Origin: Prevotellaceae bacterium | Lineage (GTDB): Bacteria; Bacteroidota; Bacteroidia; Bacteroidales; UBA932 | Assembly: GCA_031259655.1 (NCBI GenBank) | Contig: JAIRLF010000392.1 | Coordinates: 1-5,114, forward strand | Direction: 5' to 3' | DNA: 5,114 bases | In this document: one piece after another, positions 2,708 through 5,114 of the stretch | How the letters are laid out: each line of letters starts with the position of its first letter | Position numbering within the stretch: the stretch's first letter is position 1 | Notes under the pieces: model-generated | Told to the model about the DNA's origin: nothing | Databases searched by the model: none | Seen by the model: the letters and a program-made list of their open reading frames with translations, nothing else | Made by a program: the position numbers and the translations under genes

Positions 2708-5114
2708 TAAGCGCTACTCCAATACCGAGTTTTCCGTCGATTTTTATCACAGCGGGAGAAGGGAGGCGGACATGGCGAATGTATTGACTTTCGTAGATTG
2801 CCGGGAAAGCCGACAGATAGTCGACGTCGTAGTAACCGTCGTTATTATAAGCGTTTATAGTGAAATATCCAACGCGGAACGAAGTCAGGTTATGGAAAAA
2901 ATGTGTTCCCTGACTTGGGTCGATACGATAGTTTGCGAGAGCGGCTTCGACAATCAGGCGCGCCGCCGAGATATGCGTCCATTTCACCGGAATACCGAGC
3001 CATGGGTCGCTTGAGCCCCAGCGTCCGGGTCCTATCAGGATATAATTTCGTCCGTCGGCAGCCATTTGAGCGTTGATTTTTTCGATTTCAGCAGCCATGT
3101 CGCGGCTTTTCGCGGCGTCGAAATTTTCGGGTATAACGTAAACAATATCACACACATTGTCGATTATTCCATTTCCGAGCGCATGATTCGAGGAGATAAC
3201 AGTATCCTTATAATCCACCGACGAAATATCTTCGCGCATCACCTCTTTATTTTCGACAATCGGTCTTATTTGCAGGAGATTGAACGTGTTCATCCCTTTT
3301 TCTTCAAGATTAACCGCGAACTCGATTTCCACAGGATATCCCATGTCGTTATGTCCGATTTTCAATATCTTCTGCAATATGGGAGCAAGTGGAAAAGCGT
3401 CGTGTTTGAGTATATTCGAAAAAGTAATCACTTTTCGACCGCCTTCAAAAATCCCGTCCCGCAGCATCCGGTCGTTATAGTCGAAAGTCGAAGCAATCAG
3501 GCGCAGAGTACCGTCGGCTTCGGCGTCTTTAACATTCAGTTCCATAAGGTTTTCGATATCGTTTGGCGTGATTGTGAATTTCTTCGAGTTCTCGAGATTG
3601 ATAGCAAAAAACTTTGTTTGAGTTTCGCGCAGAGCGATATCCAGTTCGCTTGTTTGCAAGATATTGTTAGGATATGCCGGAGAAAAGCGGAGACTTACTC
3701 CCCCGTCCACCACATATTTACCCAAGCCAAGAGCCACATTGCAAATTCCGTCTTCGGGACGTTCGGGCTCGACGGGATAGAAATTTATCGAACGCGCAAC
3801 CCCCGAAAACGAAGGATAAAACCGGTTATTATGGTTCGCTCCGACAACTTCTTGAAGCACTATCGCCATTTTTTCCGAGTCAATCACATTTGCGGTCGAG
3901 GTCATGTACAACTTGCTTTCGCGGTAGAACACCGAAGCATAAACCGCTTTGATACAGCAATCGAGCATATACAGCATGTGCGTTTTGCTTGTCCCTTCGT
4001 AAGGAATCATATAGGTAGAATATATTCCCGCAAAAGGTTGGTAATACGAATCTTCGAGCAAACTTGACGAACGAACGGCTATCGGGGTTGATATCGCATT
4101 GAAAAACGTAACAAAATCCCCAAGCAAAGATTTCGGTAATTTAGCTTTCTGGAAATGCTGAAAGATAACCTCATCCGAAGCATCGGACAGCGCAATCGGA
4201 TACAAATTGTTCATCTCCATAAATTCGTCGAAAATATCCGTGCAAAGAATCACCGTTTTAGGGATAGTTATCTGAGTGTTTTGAGCCTCAAAATCTTCGA
4301 GTTCTGGATAATTTTTTATCAACGCATTCAAAAAAGCAAGACCTCTGCCCTTCCCGCCCATCGAACCGGAACCGATGCGGGCAAGATTCGAATACCGGTC
4401 GAAGCGTTCGCGACGGAACACAGCCACGATACCGCGGTTTTTGATTTTGCGGTATTGCACTATCGCGTCCAACAGCGCCTGTCTGACCTCGTTAAGGCTG
4501 TCGAAATCGTCGAGTCGCAAATCTTCCACAAACGAAGCCAGAGGAAACATTGCCCTCGAATAGAGCCATTTCGAAACATCGTTTCGCGAAAAGTGCCATA
4601 TCAGGGATTCGTCGGGCAGTTTAATCAGGAGATTTTGAAGCTCTTTCAAATCCGCCGCCCTTGCTACTTCTTTCTTCGATATTGGGTCGCGGAAGATGAA
4701 ATCGCCGAAGCCGAAATTGTCCAGCAAATCGGTTTTCAATTGATTAGGTAAGGTTTTTTCGTTATTTTTGTCGATATACGGAACGCTCAATTCGTCGGCA
4801 TAAGCCTTGTTTTGATTTTCCGACGATTCCAGTATGTAGGAAATGAACGGATTCCGCTGTTTGATATATTTGCACAAATCGATTCCTGCAGTCTTGTCGG
4901 TTTTGCCGTTACGCGGAAAACTTACGTCGGATATAACTCCAAGAATATTATGCGAATATTGGTCGAATATCGACAAAGCCTCCTCGTATGTTCTCGCCAT
5001 CAAGATTTTAGGGCGACCTCTCATTCGCAGCATTTGCTGGTGGTCGTTCAGAGCTTCGGTCATAAACGACCTCGACTGGTTGAACACAAACTTGTAGAGA
5101 TATGGCAAAACGGA
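2700..5114 (-). CDS. Receiver-domain protein with PEP synthase/PPDK-type nucleotide-binding domain (5' end outside window)
   Basis: The frame stays open to the right edge, so the start is outside; the TTG at 5108 is more likely an internal Leu (SVLPYLYKF). About 804 codons are visible. Numbered from that TTG, about 1-125 is a response-regulator receiver with phosphoacceptor Asp61 (VISDV), Ser95 and Lys114; the acidic pair of its first strand must lie upstream. About 240-620 resembles the ATP-binding PPDK_N domain of pyruvate phosphate dikinase and PEP synthase: GSMGGKGRGLAFL (248-260), AVRSSSLLEDS (344-354), QPFAGIYSTY (357-366), VLQEVV (417-422), GLGKYVVDGG (461-470), EIEFAVN (594-600) and LLQIRPI (611-617). 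The C-terminal part has GPGRWGSSDPWLGIPVKW (693-710) and SQGTHFF (732-738). There is no phosphohistidine swivel domain and no PEP-binding barrel, so PEP synthesis alone is unlikely. Relatives I recall in Bacteroidales are about 990 residues long. It is convergent with the operon. Confidence 0.9.
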   Translation of the reverse strand, partial: SVLPYLYKFVFNQSRSFMTEALNDHQQMLRMRGRPKILMARTYEEALSIFDQYSHNILGVISDVSFPRNGKTDKTAGIDLCKYIKQRNPFISYILESSENQNKAYADELSVPYIDKNNEKTLPNQLKTDLLDNFGFGDFIFRDPISKKEVARAADLKELQNLLIKLPDESLIWHFSRNDVSKWLYSRAMFPLASFVEDLRLDDFDSLNEVRQALLDAIVQYRKIKNRGIVAVFRRERFDRYSNLARIGSGSMGGKGRGLAFLNALIKNYPELEDFEAQNTQITIPKTVILCTDIFDEFMEMNNLYPIALSDASDEVIFQHFQKAKLPKSLLGDFVTFFNAISTPIAVRSSSLLEDSYYQPFAGIYSTYMIPYEGTSKTHMLYMLDCCIKAVYASVFYRESKLYMTSTANVIDSEKMAIVLQEVVGANHNNRFYPSFSGVARSINFYPVEPERPEDGICNVALGLGKYVVDGGVSLRFSPAYPNNILQTSELDIALRETQTKFFAINLENSKKFTITPNDIENLMELNVKDAEADGTLRLIASTFDYNDRMLRDGIFEGGRKVITFSNILKHDAFPLAPILQKILKIGHNDMGYPVEIEFAVNLEEKGMNTFNLLQIRPIVENKEVMREDISSVDYKDTVISSNHALGNGIIDNVCDIVYVIPENFDAAKSRDMAAEIEKINAQMAADGRNYILIGPGRWGSSDPWLGIPVKWTHISAARLIVEAALANYRIDPSQGTHFFHNLTSFRVGYFTINAYNNDGYYDVDYLSAFPAIYESQYIRHVRLPSPAVIKIDGKLGIGVALKS

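Noticed and set aside
3066..4067. 333-codon plus-strand open frame opposite the receiver/PPDK_N gene
   Set aside because: It lies wholly antisense to a gene with many recognisable motifs. Its product shows no family features, and codon bias of the sense gene readily leaves long antisense frames open.
4155..4751. 198-codon plus-strand open frame, also antisense to the same gene
   Set aside because: It is a shadow of the same well-supported coding region, with a Gln/Arg/Ile-rich product and no recognisable domain.
5106..5108. TTG as the real start of the receiver/PPDK_N protein
   Set aside because: The frame remains open upstream to the window edge, the receiver domain would lack its first strand with the acidic pair, and relatives I recall are about 180 residues longer.

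Overview
The window looks like chromosome from a member of the Bacteroidota, probably order Bacteroidales. The evidence is a Bacteroidales-style receiver/PEP-synthase-like protein, a pair of LVIVD beta-propeller proteins of the kind found in gut and anaerobic Bacteroidales, A+T-rich leaders with weak Shine-Dalgarno signals, and A/T-rich short tandem repeats between genes. I identified the families by eye and from memory, with no database search.

Layout. Positions 2-88 hold an open frame that may be the last 28 codons of an upstream plus-strand gene, followed by a terminator-like hairpin with a T run (92-112). Positions 89-433 carry no convincing gene. They hold a T-rich stretch, a -7-like promoter motif (128-135), a seven-unit heptamer array with an inverted partner upstream (276-355), and a 9-bp direct repeat spaced by two helical turns (355-384). 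Positions 434-2411 form a tightly coupled three-gene plus-strand operon with 4-nt overlaps at both junctions: a short envelope-anchored LVIVD protein, a larger LVIVD-propeller lipoprotein, and a small outer-membrane beta-barrel protein. I infer that these three work together at the outer membrane, with the barrel as membrane part and the two propeller proteins as lipid- or membrane-tethered partners. Substrate and role are unknown.

Positions 2412-2699, between convergent genes, are almost entirely two copies of a 141-bp tandem repeat that differ at two bases. Each copy contains a 10-bp-stem hairpin and ends in short 14-bp sub-repeats. The second copy runs into the last codons and stop of the gene on the other strand, and the region is bounded by an 11-bp inverted repeat. 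Positions 2700-5114 (minus strand) are the C-terminal ~804 codons of a large protein whose start lies beyond the right edge. It has a phosphoreceiver domain, then a PEP-synthase/PPDK-type nucleotide-binding domain, then a C-terminal domain with a GPGRWGSSDPWLGIPV motif. It lacks the phosphohistidine and PEP-binding barrel domains of true PEP synthase, so its role is probably regulatory or a different phosphotransfer.

Nothing here amounts to a clearly new defence or mobile system. The least explained items are the propeller/barrel cassette, the receiver-PPDK_N protein, and the 141-bp tandem repeat fused to a stop codon.
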